37,043 nt of DNA, from positions 1-37,043 of the forward strand of contig CAZBUP010000014.1 of the NCBI GenBank assembly GCA_964495145.1. The letters run 5' to 3'. Under the pieces are notes generated by a model. It saw only the letters and a list, made by a program, of their open reading frames with translations, did no database searches and was not told the origin of the DNA. A program made the position numbers and the translations under genes. Of the stretch, positions 29,800 to 37,043 are shown in pieces (the stretch's first letter is position 1; the number at the start of each line of letters is the position of its first letter). This stretch comes from UBA6120 sp964495145. Lineage in GTDB: Bacteria > Bacillota_I > Bacilli_A > RFN20 > CAG-826.

Positions 29800-32436
29800 C
29801 TATTTGTAGAGAACGACGGAGACGTTGCCGGGAATGACTAGGCTGGCGGATGAAGTCAAGGTCCCGAAGCTCGCGAAGGCGACCGTGTATCCGGTGGCGT
29901 TGACGGTGATGTTGCCGATGTTGCCGTTGTGGAGCACGATGGCTTCGGTCCAGGTGTCGGTGACGCCCATGCCCTTGGTGAGCTTGTAGCCGACCGTCCC
30001 CGAGGTGAAGGTGTAACCGCCGAAGGAGGTCAAAGCCGTGAAGTTGGAGGTGATCTGCCCGCTCGTGTAGTTGTGGAAGATGGCGTGTTGCTCGCGCAGG
30101 GCGATCATGTCCCGGTATTTGTCGAATTGGGCTTTGTAGGTGACTTTGTTATCCCATTTCAGGGAGTTGATCAAATCGCTCGAGGCATAGGAGTTGTGGT
30201 TGTAGGAGCCGTCGGGATTGATCTTTTGACGCATCAATTCCTCACCGGCGTGATAGAAGGGGATCCCTTGGGCGAAGGTGACGATGGCGCTGGCCTGGGT
30301 CGACACTTTCGGGGCGTTGGCTTCGCTGACGCCGCTGGACAACAGTTTGTCGTACAAGGTGTTGTTATCGTGGGCGCTCACGTAGTTGACGAGCCGATTG
30401 GGATCGGTGCTGTTGCCATAGGAACCTTTAAGGCTCTTGGACAAAGTCGTGGCTACACTGCTTGAGGGATTGGTGGCTTGGATCCAACCGGCTTCCGAGG
30501 CTTCGAAGACGCCGCCGCGGACGGCGTTGCGGATTTGGTCGGAGAAACCGCCGATGCCGGTCATGTTGGTTTTGAAGAGGTTGGCGTGGGTGGCCAGGGT
30601 GGCCGTGCCGTAGACTGAGGTCGTAAGATTCCATGGTTCTCCGTAAATCACGAAGTCGGGATCGAAGTCGATGATGCTGTTGCGAACGGCGTTCATGGCT
30701 TCGGTGGTATGGAGACCCATCAAGTCGTAGCGGAAGCCGCCGAGTTTGTATTCTTCGGCCAAGAACGAGGCCGAATCGACCATGAATTTCTTGAACATGT
30801 AGCGTTCGCTGGCGGTGTCGTTGCCGCAGCCGGAACCGGAGGAGTAGGCCCCGTCGTTGCCGTAGCGGAAGTAATATCCGGGCACCAGGAGGTTGAAATT
30901 GGAGCTGTTGGCGTCGGAAACGTGGTTATAAACGACGTCCATGATGATCTTAATGCCGGCATCATCGTAAGCCTGGATCATTTCCTTGGCTTCTTGGATC
31001 CGGACGGCGCCGTCATAGGGATTGCTTGAATAGGATCCTTCGATCACGTTGTAATTCAACGGGTTGTAGCCCCAGTTGAAACTCGGGTCGATTTCGTTAT
31101 TGGCATGATCGAACATCGGTAGGACGTGGACGGCGTTGACGCCGAGTTCCTTGATGTGGTCGAAACCGGTGGTCACCGTGGTGGCCCCTTCGGTATAGGT
31201 GGTGCCCGATTCCCACATGCCGGCGAATAAGCCGCGGTTGGCTTCGGTGCCGGTCCAGGTGTCGTCCATGGTCAAGTCGCGGACGTGGAGCTCATAGATG
31301 GAGGCGTCGACGTTGCTGACGTAGGTGTTGGCGTCATTGACTGCGTCCCAACCTTCGGGATCGGTCCGATCGAGGTCGATGACCATGCCGCGGACGCCAT
31401 TGACGCCGGCGGCTTTGGCGTAGGGGTCGACCACTTCGTGGGTCCCGGCCGTGTTGGTAACGTAATAGGTGTAGTATTTGCCGTCGAGATCGCCGTTGAC
31501 GGTATACGACCAGACGCCTTGGGCGCCTTTGCTCATCTCGTAGGCGGTGAAGGTGTCATTGCCTTGCGAACTGCTTAAGGCGACCGGAGTGCCGTTATTG
31601 TAAATGCGCAGGAACATCGCTGAGGAGGTCGGGGCCCACACTTTGAAAGTGGTGGCCGTCGGGGTGTACAAGGCGCCCAATTCCCCATCGTAGTTATAAG
31701 CGGTGCTGAATTCGTCGGCGCTGAAGAGCCGGTGCATCAAGACGTTGGCGACGCGCGGGAGCGTGTCGTTTTCAACGAATGACACCCGAATCCGGTACCG
31801 GGTCTCGAAGTTGATCGTCAAGGTCGAGGTATCGATCGTGAAGGTGGTTCTTCCGGCAATTTCCGAAGCCGGCCAAGTCAAGACGACATCGTCGCCGGCC
31901 AAGACTTCGACTTGGTAAGGCGCCGTCGTCGTGGTGACCGAAATTAGGTTCTTGTTCATGAAATAGGCGCCGCCGATGCCGTTGTAGACCGTACCTAACG
32001 TATCGGTGTAGACTTTGACGTCGGTGGTTTTCAAATAAGCGTGATATTCGTCGTATTCATTCGGTTCCCATTCATCGAGGTTGATGAAGCGGTCCGGACT
32101 CGGGTCTTTGGCCCAATCGTCGGTTCGGACGATGAAGCCGACCATGGTCGAGCCGACCCAATTGGACAGCGGGTAATGGGCATAGACGCCATAATCGGAA
32201 GTGCCGTTGAACTCATAGGCGGCTCCGTCATAGCCGAAGCCCCAGAGCCAGAGGTTCCAGCCCTCATAGTTGTTGTCGTTGCGATGATAGTGGATGACGA
32301 CGGACGGTTCGTCAAGATGTTCGACCTCGATTTGGCCGGTATCGATCGAAGAGGCACTCGAGGATTCTTCACCCGACGAGCCGCAACCGACCAGGGCCAA
32401 TAAGGCCGCCATCATTAAAGGTAAGTATTTTTTCAT
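29800..32436 (-). CDS. Type I pullulanase, lipoprotein (pullulanase 1)
   Basis: An 878-residue surface debranching enzyme cutting alpha-1,6 bonds of pullulan, glycogen or starch. A lipoprotein signal ends in LVGC (Cys18), followed by a Ser-rich linker. A CBM41-like starch-binding module follows (VVIHYHRND, then WNLWLWG), then an N-terminal beta domain and a CBM48-like module (TFKVWAPTS). The GH13 catalytic domain carries the pullulanase marker FNWGYNP (453-459), DVVYNH, nucleophile Asp571 (GFRYDLMG), Glu600 (YGEPWN) and Asp690 (HDN). The ATG at 32436 gives the lipoprotein signal; TTG at 32445 is in frame. The nearest good ribosome site, AAAGGAA, is 24 bases away and better placed for a short upstream frame. 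Confidence 0.95.
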   Translation of the reverse strand: MKKYLPLMMAALLALVGCGSSGEESSSASSIDTGQIEVEHLDEPSVVIHYHRNDNNYEGWNLWLWGFGYDGAAYEFNGTSDYGVYAHYPLSNWVGSTMVGFIVRTDDWAKDPSPDRFINLDEWEPNEYDEYHAYLKTTDVKVYTDTLGTVYNGIGGAYFMNKNLISVTTTTAPYQVEVLAGDDVVLTWPASEIAGRTTFTIDTSTLTINFETRYRIRVSFVENDTLPRVANVLMHRLFSADEFSTAYNYDGELGALYTPTATTFKVWAPTSSAMFLRIYNNGTPVALSSSQGNDTFTAYEMSKGAQGVWSYTVNGDLDGKYYTYYVTNTAGTHEVVDPYAKAAGVNGVRGMVIDLDRTDPEGWDAVNDANTYVSNVDASIYELHVRDLTMDDTWTGTEANRGLFAGMWESGTTYTEGATTVTTGFDHIKELGVNAVHVLPMFDHANNEIDPSFNWGYNPLNYNVIEGSYSSNPYDGAVRIQEAKEMIQAYDDAGIKIIMDVVYNHVSDANSSNFNLLVPGYYFRYGNDGAYSSGSGCGNDTASERYMFKKFMVDSASFLAEEYKLGGFRYDLMGLHTTEAMNAVRNSIIDFDPDFVIYGEPWNLTTSVYGTATLATHANLFKTNMTGIGGFSDQIRNAVRGGVFEASEAGWIQATNPSSSVATTLSKSLKGSYGNSTDPNRLVNYVSAHDNNTLYDKLLSSGVSEANAPKVSTQASAIVTFAQGIPFYHAGEELMRQKINPDGSYNHNSYASSDLINSLKWDNKVTYKAQFDKYRDMIALREQHAIFHNYTSGQITSNFTALTSFGGYTFTSGTVGYKLTKGMGVTDTWTEAIVLHNGNIGNITVNATGYTVAFASFGTLTSSASLVIPGNVSVVLYK

Positions 32437-32453
32437 AGTTGCCAAGACGCCAT
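32433..32453 (-). CDS. Putative six-codon leader peptide overlapping the pullulanase 1 start
   Basis: ATG at 32453 lies seven bases after AAAGGAA (32467-32461) and encodes MASWQL before a TGA that overlaps the pullulanase ATG as ATGA. The layout would couple translation of the peptide to that of the enzyme. A 5-bp inverted repeat (ACGCC/GGCGT) includes the peptide start codon. Alternatively the hairpin shortens the effective distance from the ribosome site to a TTG/ATG of the pullulanase and no peptide is made. Confidence 0.35.
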   Translation of the reverse strand: MASWQL

Positions 32454-32474
32454 AGGCGTATTCCTTTCTTGTTT

Positions 32475-32483
32475 ATTCTAGCA
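32475..32483 (-). promoter_or_regulatory. Extended -10 promoter of pullulanase 1
   Basis: Minus-strand TGCTAGAAT is an extended -10 (TG, one base, TAGAAT) located between the pullulanase 2 terminator and the AAAGGAA ribosome site. No -35 is clear. Confidence 0.45.
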
Positions 32484-32504
32484 TATTGATCGATGTTTAT
32501 CGGT

Positions 32505-32534
32505 TAAAAAAGGCCCCGCCTTGATGGCGGAGCC
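32505..32534 (-). terminator. Terminator downstream of pullulanase 2
   Basis: Minus-strand GGCTCCGCC/GGCGGGGCC (one U-G pair) with a five-base loop, followed by six or more T. It lies seven bases after the pullulanase 2 stop codon. Confidence 0.9.
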
Positions 32535-32540
32535 TGAGTT

Positions 32541-35309
32541 TCAACCGACGCGTTTGACCAAGATGACTTGGTAAGGATCGAGCAAAACCTCTCCAGAAAT
32601 TCGGTCTCCCACTTCAAAGCGGCCCGAGGAATCGAACAAGACTTCGACTTGGTCGGTGCTGGTGCCCCAGACGATGCGGGATATTTTCGTCCCGGTGGTC
32701 ACCGCCTCACGGGCGTTTGCGAAGACGTATAAAACCGAACTGGCGTTTTGATACCAGGCGGCGATGGTCGAGTAGGCGAGGTCGCCGTCCCAGAAACCCA
32801 TGTTCTTGCTCGGATAGCCTTCGTATTGGCGGCCGATTTTCGAAGCGTCGGAAATCCGTAGTAACGGATTGTCACTTCGTAACTGAATCATCCGTTGGTA
32901 GGCATCGAATTGATCTTTGTAGGTGACTTTGTTTTCCCATTTGTAGGCGTTGACGCTATCGGGGGATCGATAGGAGTTGTGGCTGATCTTGGTGCCGTCG
33001 GGCGCCGTGTAGTAGGTTTCGGGCAGGTCGTCTTCGGCGGCGACCTTCGAGCGCATGATTTCTTCCCCGCCGTTGATGAAGGGGACCCCGGCACCAAAGG
33101 TGACGAGGGCATTGACGGCCACCGAAGCTTTGGGGGCATCAGCAGCGTCAACCGAATAAAGCAATTGGTCATACAAGGTCATGTTGTCGTGGCAGGAGGC
33201 GTAATTGATGGTCTTTTTCGGATCCCAATTGGCATAGTTATAGTAGTCCCCGCTCATGCCGGCCATCATGCCTTTGACGCGGTTGAGGTAACTGACGTCG
33301 GCCAGATTGTCGGCTTCGCCTTTTTGCATCCAGCCCCAGCGGTTGTCCCAGCTGTTTTCACCCCGGATGCCGTTGCGGCCTTGGTCGTTGAACCCGCCGA
33401 TGCCATTTAAGGTGGAATAGACGCGGCCGGGGTTGTACCCGACGGCGCTCCAGGGTTCGCCGTAGATGACGATGTCGGGATCGATGGCGTCCATGGTCGT
33501 GCGGGCATGGTTCAAGGTCGTGGTGTCGATCAGATCCATCAAATCGAAACGGAAGCCTTTGATATGATATTCGGAGGCCCAAAATGCCATCGATTCGACG
33601 ATGAATTTGGACATCATCTTGCGTTCGGTCTTGACTTCGTTTCCGACCCCGGCCCCATCGGAATAGGTGCCGTCTTGATTCAACCGGAAGTAATAACCGG
33701 GCACGATCATGTTGAAATTGCTGCCGGTGGCCGAGGCCACGTGGTTATAGACGACGTCCATGATGATGCGGATGCCGGCCTCGGCGTAGGCTTGGACCAC
33801 TTGCTTGAACTCATTGACGCGCAGATGGCCTTGGCTCGGATTCGAGGAATACTGTCCCTCGAGGACGTTGTAGTTCAAAGGATTGTAGCCCCAGTTGTAG
33901 TTATCGGCTTTCTCGTTGTTGGATTGATCGTAGAACGGCATGATCTGCAAGGCGTTGACTCCCAGTTCCTTGAGGTGGTCGAATCCGGTCGTCACCGTGA
34001 CTTCACCTTCGGTGTAGGTGGTCCCTTCCTCGATCAAGCCGAGGTACTTGCCCCGGTTGGCTTCGGTTCCGTTCCAGGAATCGTCGATGGTCAAATCGCG
34101 GACGTGCATCTCATAGATGGTCAAATCGGTCGGCGCGGCGATGTCGGCGAAGGCGATGTCATCCCAGCCTTCGGGATCGGTCCGGTCAAAATCTAGGATC
34201 ATGCCGCGCGAGCCGTTGACCCCGGCCGATTTGGCGTAGGGATCGACGATTTCGTTGGTCCCTTCGCTATTGGTGACCATGTAGGTGTAATAGCGGCCGT
34301 GGAGATCGCCGGTGACCGTCGTATGGAAGATGCCGCCCGTTCCTTTGGTCATTGGATAAGTGCCGAGCATGGCGTCGGTCAATAGCGATCCCGAGATGAT
34401 GCTCGGGGTCCCCATGACGTAGACTCGCAGGACCACGGCGCTGCTGGTCGGGGCCCAAAGTTTGAAGGTGGAAGCCGTGGGCGTATAGGTGACGCCCAAA
34501 TCGTCCCCGTCATACGTGTAATCGGACAGGAATTTGGCGGTATCGAACAATCCGGTGGCCGAGACGCCCTTAAATTTGTAGCGGGTGTCGGTGGCTTGGA
34601 ACAGAACTTTGACTTGGTAGAGAACGCTTAAGTCGGCATCGGCGTCGAGGGTGATGGTCTGGCCGCTCATGCCAGCGCCTCCGGTCTTAATCGGGGACCC
34701 ATCAGCCAAGAGTTCATACGAATAGAAAGCGGCCGTCGTTTCGAAAGCGATCGTTTTCCAATCGGTGAAATAGGCTTTTAAAACCCGGTCGCCCAAAGCC
34801 TCGGCCTGAGTGGCGAATATGTCCCGTTCCATATGAATCAAATAGACGTGCATTTCGCCTTCTTCGGTGATGTAATCCTTGAAGGTTTCGAATTTGAAGT
34901 AGTTGTCAGGGGATTGACCGGCCCAGGTCGTCGACTTGCGCGTAATATAATTGAGTTTCGTGCGCGTGCTCCAGGTATCGGCTGGGTAGCGGGCTACGGC
35001 CCCGTATTCGTCGTTTGGTTGGTTGAAGAGGAACAAAGCGCCGTCACCGCCGTCTTCCCAAAGCCACAAAGCCCAGTCGGACAAGGTTAAGCCGTCGCCT
35101 CGAAAGTGGACGACCAAGGTTTCATATTCGATCGTTTCCCCGCCGTTAGGATCTTCGCTCGTCACTTCGGAACCGCTGGTTTCCGAGGTGTCGCCGCTGA
35201 TCGACGTCGACGCCGATTCGCCATCGCTTGACCCGCAGGATGCCAAAGGGAATATCAGCATCAACATGACGAGGCCTAACGATTTGAATAACAATGATGG
35301 TGATTTCAT
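32541..35309 (-). CDS. Type I pullulanase, lipoprotein (pullulanase 2)
   Basis: A 922-residue paralogue of the adjacent pullulanase. A lipoprotein signal ends in LASC (Cys25), followed by a Ser/Thr/Glu-rich linker, a CBM41-like module (LVVHFRGDG, then WALWLWEDG), a beta domain, a CBM48-like module (TFKLWAPTS) and the GH13 domain. Markers are YNWGYNP (471-477), DVVYNH, nucleophile Asp589 (GFRFDLMD), Glu618 (YGEPWS) and Asp708 (CHDN). A C-terminal beta domain closes the protein (VILVKRVG). GGAGAG seven bases upstream fixes the start at 35309. Same orientation and architecture as its neighbour imply tandem duplication; each copy has its own promoter and terminator. Confidence 0.95.
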   Translation of the reverse strand: MKSPSLLFKSLGLVMLMLIFPLASCGSSDGESASTSISGDTSETSGSEVTSEDPNGGETIEYETLVVHFRGDGLTLSDWALWLWEDGGDGALFLFNQPNDEYGAVARYPADTWSTRTKLNYITRKSTTWAGQSPDNYFKFETFKDYITEEGEMHVYLIHMERDIFATQAEALGDRVLKAYFTDWKTIAFETTAAFYSYELLADGSPIKTGGAGMSGQTITLDADADLSVLYQVKVLFQATDTRYKFKGVSATGLFDTAKFLSDYTYDGDDLGVTYTPTASTFKLWAPTSSAVVLRVYVMGTPSIISGSLLTDAMLGTYPMTKGTGGIFHTTVTGDLHGRYYTYMVTNSEGTNEIVDPYAKSAGVNGSRGMILDFDRTDPEGWDDIAFADIAAPTDLTIYEMHVRDLTIDDSWNGTEANRGKYLGLIEEGTTYTEGEVTVTTGFDHLKELGVNALQIMPFYDQSNNEKADNYNWGYNPLNYNVLEGQYSSNPSQGHLRVNEFKQVVQAYAEAGIRIIMDVVYNHVASATGSNFNMIVPGYYFRLNQDGTYSDGAGVGNEVKTERKMMSKFIVESMAFWASEYHIKGFRFDLMDLIDTTTLNHARTTMDAIDPDIVIYGEPWSAVGYNPGRVYSTLNGIGGFNDQGRNGIRGENSWDNRWGWMQKGEADNLADVSYLNRVKGMMAGMSGDYYNYANWDPKKTINYASCHDNMTLYDQLLYSVDAADAPKASVAVNALVTFGAGVPFINGGEEIMRSKVAAEDDLPETYYTAPDGTKISHNSYRSPDSVNAYKWENKVTYKDQFDAYQRMIQLRSDNPLLRISDASKIGRQYEGYPSKNMGFWDGDLAYSTIAAWYQNASSVLYVFANAREAVTTGTKISRIVWGTSTDQVEVLFDSSGRFEVGDRISGEVLLDPYQVILVKRVG

Positions 35310-35333
35310 AACGCTCTCCATATCTAATCTCAT

Positions 35334-35339
35334 ATTATA
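35334..35339 (-). promoter_or_regulatory. -10 element of pullulanase 2
   Basis: Minus-strand TATAAT (35339-35334), 25 bases upstream of the ATG and ahead of GGAGAG. No clear -35 at standard spacing. Confidence 0.45.
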
Positions 35340-35388
35340 ACTAATATACTGAAGGTTATTTACGAAAAAAATGGTCCTTAAGCCGTGA

Positions 35389-35417
35389 TTGACTAAAAAA
35401 GGTGAAACCGCTAACAT
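35389..35417 (+). promoter_or_regulatory. Promoter of the first A+T-rich secreted protein gene
   Basis: TTGACT (35389-35394) and TAACAT (35412-35417) are 17 bases apart. The leader then contains GAGGT nine bases before the ATG at 35446. Confidence 0.55.
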
Positions 35418-35445
35418 TTAATTATATTAAGCGAGGTACAAAAAT

Positions 35446-36141
35446 ATGAAAAAAGTGTTACGAGATACCTTATTCACAGCTGGGATGCTTTGCGGACTCA
35501 TGACCGCGATTGTCTTAGGAGCTAAAAACACCACTTTCCACGAGTTAGAAGTCGATGCCACACCAACGGTACAAACCGATCGTCGTGTTTATGTCTTTCT
35601 AGAACAGGATTGGGGCGTTGGAGACATGTATATTCATTATTGGAATAATAGTGGCGACATAACAACTTGGGGATCATGTCCAAAAATGACTGAAGTGGTT
35701 ACGGATTACTACCAAGGTCTGTTTTATCACGACCTTCCAGTGGATGCTACTGGTTTTTTAGTTAAAACTGTCACTGGTGCGCCAACAAAAACATCAGATA
35801 AATCTGATGATGTCCTAATATCGTCTCTTCTTGATTCTGGTAATTATAAAGCAGCAAAAGTGAAAAGTTGGGTTGCTGACGCAACATTAAGAGTAGTTCA
35901 AATAGACGACACGCTTCCTGCAAACAGCGGTCAAGTTGCCGCAGTATTGAATCACATTGATTCTTGTTCCAATAGCTACGCCGGGGGTTTTAATGCATGG
36001 CCCCAATTGAGCGATCTTTTCATTACACCAAGTTCTTTAACACTTTCGACAGTCGTGATTGATAATTATGGCCCAGACACGACAATAGGTGATAAATGCG
36101 ATTATCTTGAAACGCGTTATACAATCGATCAAGCAAGTTGA
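35446..36141 (+). CDS. Secreted two-module protein with a starch-binding-like (CBM26-like) module
   Basis: A 231-residue protein with an N-terminal signal peptide (about 1-26, ending near VLGA). Residues 47-145 resemble a small beta-sandwich of the CBM25/26 style: RRVYVFL, W56 then DMYIHYW (60-66), KMTEV (80-84), YYQGLFYHDLP, and an SDKSDDV stretch. A second part, 163-228, has paired cysteines (C174, C218) with GFNAWPQLSDLF and YGPDTTIGDKCDYLETRY; I recall similar text as a terminal unit in secreted proteins of uncultured Bacilli, but this needs a search. Codon use and composition are clearly more A+T-rich than in the pullulanases. No catalytic residues are recognised. A role in holding starch or marking the surface is inference. 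Confidence 0.8.
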   Translation: MKKVLRDTLFTAGMLCGLMTAIVLGAKNTTFHELEVDATPTVQTDRRVYVFLEQDWGVGDMYIHYWNNSGDITTWGSCPKMTEVVTDYYQGLFYHDLPVDATGFLVKTVTGAPTKTSDKSDDVLISSLLDSGNYKAAKVKSWVADATLRVVQIDDTLPANSGQVAAVLNHIDSCSNSYAGGFNAWPQLSDLFITPSSLTLSTVVIDNYGPDTTIGDKCDYLETRYTIDQAS

Positions 36142-36160
36142 TTCATGAGTCATATCAATG

Positions 36161-36187
36161 AAAGATACCGTAAGGTATCTTTTTTTA
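36161..36187 (+). terminator. Terminator after the first A+T-rich secreted protein gene
   Basis: AAAGATACC-GTAA-GGTATCTTT followed by further T. It lies 20 bases beyond the stop codon and interrupts the open frame that runs from 36145, arguing against that frame being a gene. Confidence 0.9.
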
Positions 36188-36424
36188 TGGAAGAACGCAA
36201 AGATGTTGAACTGATTTCCTTTTTTATTATCGAAATACCTTCATTAATGATGACTAATAACGACAAAGACGAATCCACTATGATGCAGATAAAAGTGGTA
36301 TCCTTCCTAACGAAAAAGTTTAATTTGCCGAACATTAATATGTCTAGAATTTTTGTTGAAGACGAGTGTTGTCTTTTTTTTTCAAATCAATCCCTGACCC
36401 TTTAATGGATCATGTTAATTGATT
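36188..36424. other. A+T-rich intergenic stretch, no feature recognised
   Basis: Between the two facing terminators I see no gene with a ribosome site, no RNA fold of note and no repeat. An open frame of 86 codons crosses it but starts before the terminator and has no family-like sequence. Confidence 0.6.
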
Positions 36425-36452
36425 AAAAAAAGCCATGATTTTTATCATGGCT
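36425..36452 (-). terminator. Terminator after the second A+T-rich secreted protein gene
   Basis: Minus-strand AGCCATGAT/ATCATGGCT, 9 bp with a four-base loop, followed by six T. It lies about 60 bases after the stop codon at 36516. Confidence 0.9.
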
Positions 36453-36515
36453 AGGAACGCAACAAATCGTATGATGGTTTTTATAGTTCAATCGAAACTG
36501 AAATAATCATCAATC

Positions 36516-37004
36516 TCAACAAGAACTAACGTACCAATCCATATGTTGTTGAGTGGTATTTGGGTATGCGGTGTCGATATCAAAAAGATTGTAATTCTGG
36601 CTCTTCCAAGAGGAGCCATTAATCCATTCGGTTTGGTTCTGGTTCGAATCTCTGTTATAGACAAAGAAACGGAACCCGCCATCAGTGCTAAATAAAGTAA
36701 CCACGTTCTCGGGTATCGTGACTTTATAGTATATTTTGGAATTATCAGAGACGGGAACGCGCGTCATCTTAATTTGCTGATCCAACGTGGTTGATGTCCA
36801 ATAATGCAAATAAGTATCATCAGTATCCCACCAACCTAATTGGGAGACTATGTAAGTTTTGTCTAAATAAACAGTTGTGGCTCCGGAAAAGGCTGCATCG
36901 AGTTCATAATCGCTTCTTTGATTGATTCCGGCAGATATGGCGATTCCGCCAACCATTAACAATGATGCGGCCACCGTGGTGATTTTTTTGAATAGAAATG
37001 TCAT
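36516..37004 (-). CDS. Secreted single-module protein related to the 35,446 protein
   Basis: A 162-residue protein with a signal peptide (about 5-26) and one beta-rich module. It shares a layout with its neighbour: an aromatic/acidic run WWDTDDTYLHYW (58-69) matching the neighbour's W...DMYIHYW, then KMTRV (79-83), IYYKVTIP, and an FRFFVYN strand with polar Asn/Gln/Thr/Trp text, much as in CBM26-type starch-binding modules. It lacks the second Cys-containing module and ends in a Cys. GGAGGT seven bases upstream fixes the start at 37004. Composition is A+T-rich like its neighbour. Function is not known; binding of alpha-glucan is inference from fold-like text and the pullulanases next door. 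Confidence 0.75.
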   Translation of the reverse strand: MTFLFKKITTVAASLLMVGGIAISAGINQRSDYELDAAFSGATTVYLDKTYIVSQLGWWDTDDTYLHYWTSTTLDQQIKMTRVPVSDNSKIYYKVTIPENVVTLFSTDGGFRFFVYNRDSNQNQTEWINGSSWKSQNYNLFDIDTAYPNTTQQHMDWYVSSC

Positions 37005-37043
37005 TGTGATACCTCCAAATAGAAACACCGATCTATTAATACC

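Noticed and set aside
36145..36405. 86-codon open frame after the first A+T-rich secreted gene
   Set aside because: It starts four bases after the previous stop, runs through a strong terminator, has no ribosome site and no family-like sequence.
1..37043. CRISPR array, insertion sequence, prophage or toxin-antitoxin system
   Set aside because: No regularly spaced short repeats, transposase, integrase, phage structural or toxin-like sequences were seen on either strand.

Overview
The window is a gene-dense stretch of bacterial chromosome, roughly half G+C by eye over most of its length and clearly more A+T-rich after about 35,300. Genes have AGGAGG-type ribosome binding sites, TTGnnn-17-TAnnnT promoters and U-tailed hairpin terminators. 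TGA is used as a stop codon, so this is not a code-4 mollicute. Single-TM and Gram-positive-type lipoproteins, a lysine (L-box) riboswitch, an ECF folate S-component, LicD, and Ig-like/VanZ surface proteins point to an uncultured Bacillota, probably a Bacilli or Erysipelotrichia-like lineage. The lineage call is inference and is not secure.

Layout. 1-7 kb is glycan use: the 3' end of a GH2-like glycosidase, a GPH-family sugar symporter, an N5-(carboxyethyl)ornithine synthase/alanine dehydrogenase-like enzyme, a GH3 beta-glycosidase and a translationally coupled SDR protein. 7-15.5 kb mixes envelope polysaccharide genes (initiating phosphoglycosyl transferase, long CapD/WbpM-type 4,6-dehydratase, a Wzz protein fused to a degenerate BY-kinase, a WbjD-like UDP-HexNAc 2-epimerase, an Ig-like membrane protein) with alanine dehydrogenase, tRNA-Gln(CTG) and glyA. 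15.5-19.5 kb is a compact operon: smpB, folC, a folate-type ECF S-component, a 54-residue membrane peptide and a cytoplasmic GH13 enzyme. 19.5-27.1 kb holds a second envelope block: LicD, a HAD phosphatase, an IspD/TarI-like cytidylyltransferase, an SDR epimerase, an O-antigen ligase/polymerase-like protein, galE, and a protein joining four Ig-like domains to a VanZ-like domain. 27.1-29.7 kb is an amino-acid ABC importer behind a lysine riboswitch with its terminator. 29.8-35.3 kb carries two tandem lipoprotein type I pullulanases. The A+T-rich end has two small related secreted proteins that look like starch-binding modules.

Taken together, the cell seems to degrade alpha-glucans at its surface (two pullulanases, possibly with the small secreted proteins), import and hydrolyse oligosaccharides (GPH symporter, GH3, GH13), and decorate its surface with a polymer built from UDP-sugars and perhaps a CDP-polyol phosphate. 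The most unusual items are the degenerate Wzz-kinase fusion, the cytidylyltransferase/LicD/SDR set, the Ig4-VanZ fusion, the A+T-rich secreted pair, two apparent leaderless promoters, and a six-codon upstream reading frame that ends on the start codon of one pullulanase. All family names rest on motif recognition by eye; no database search was run.
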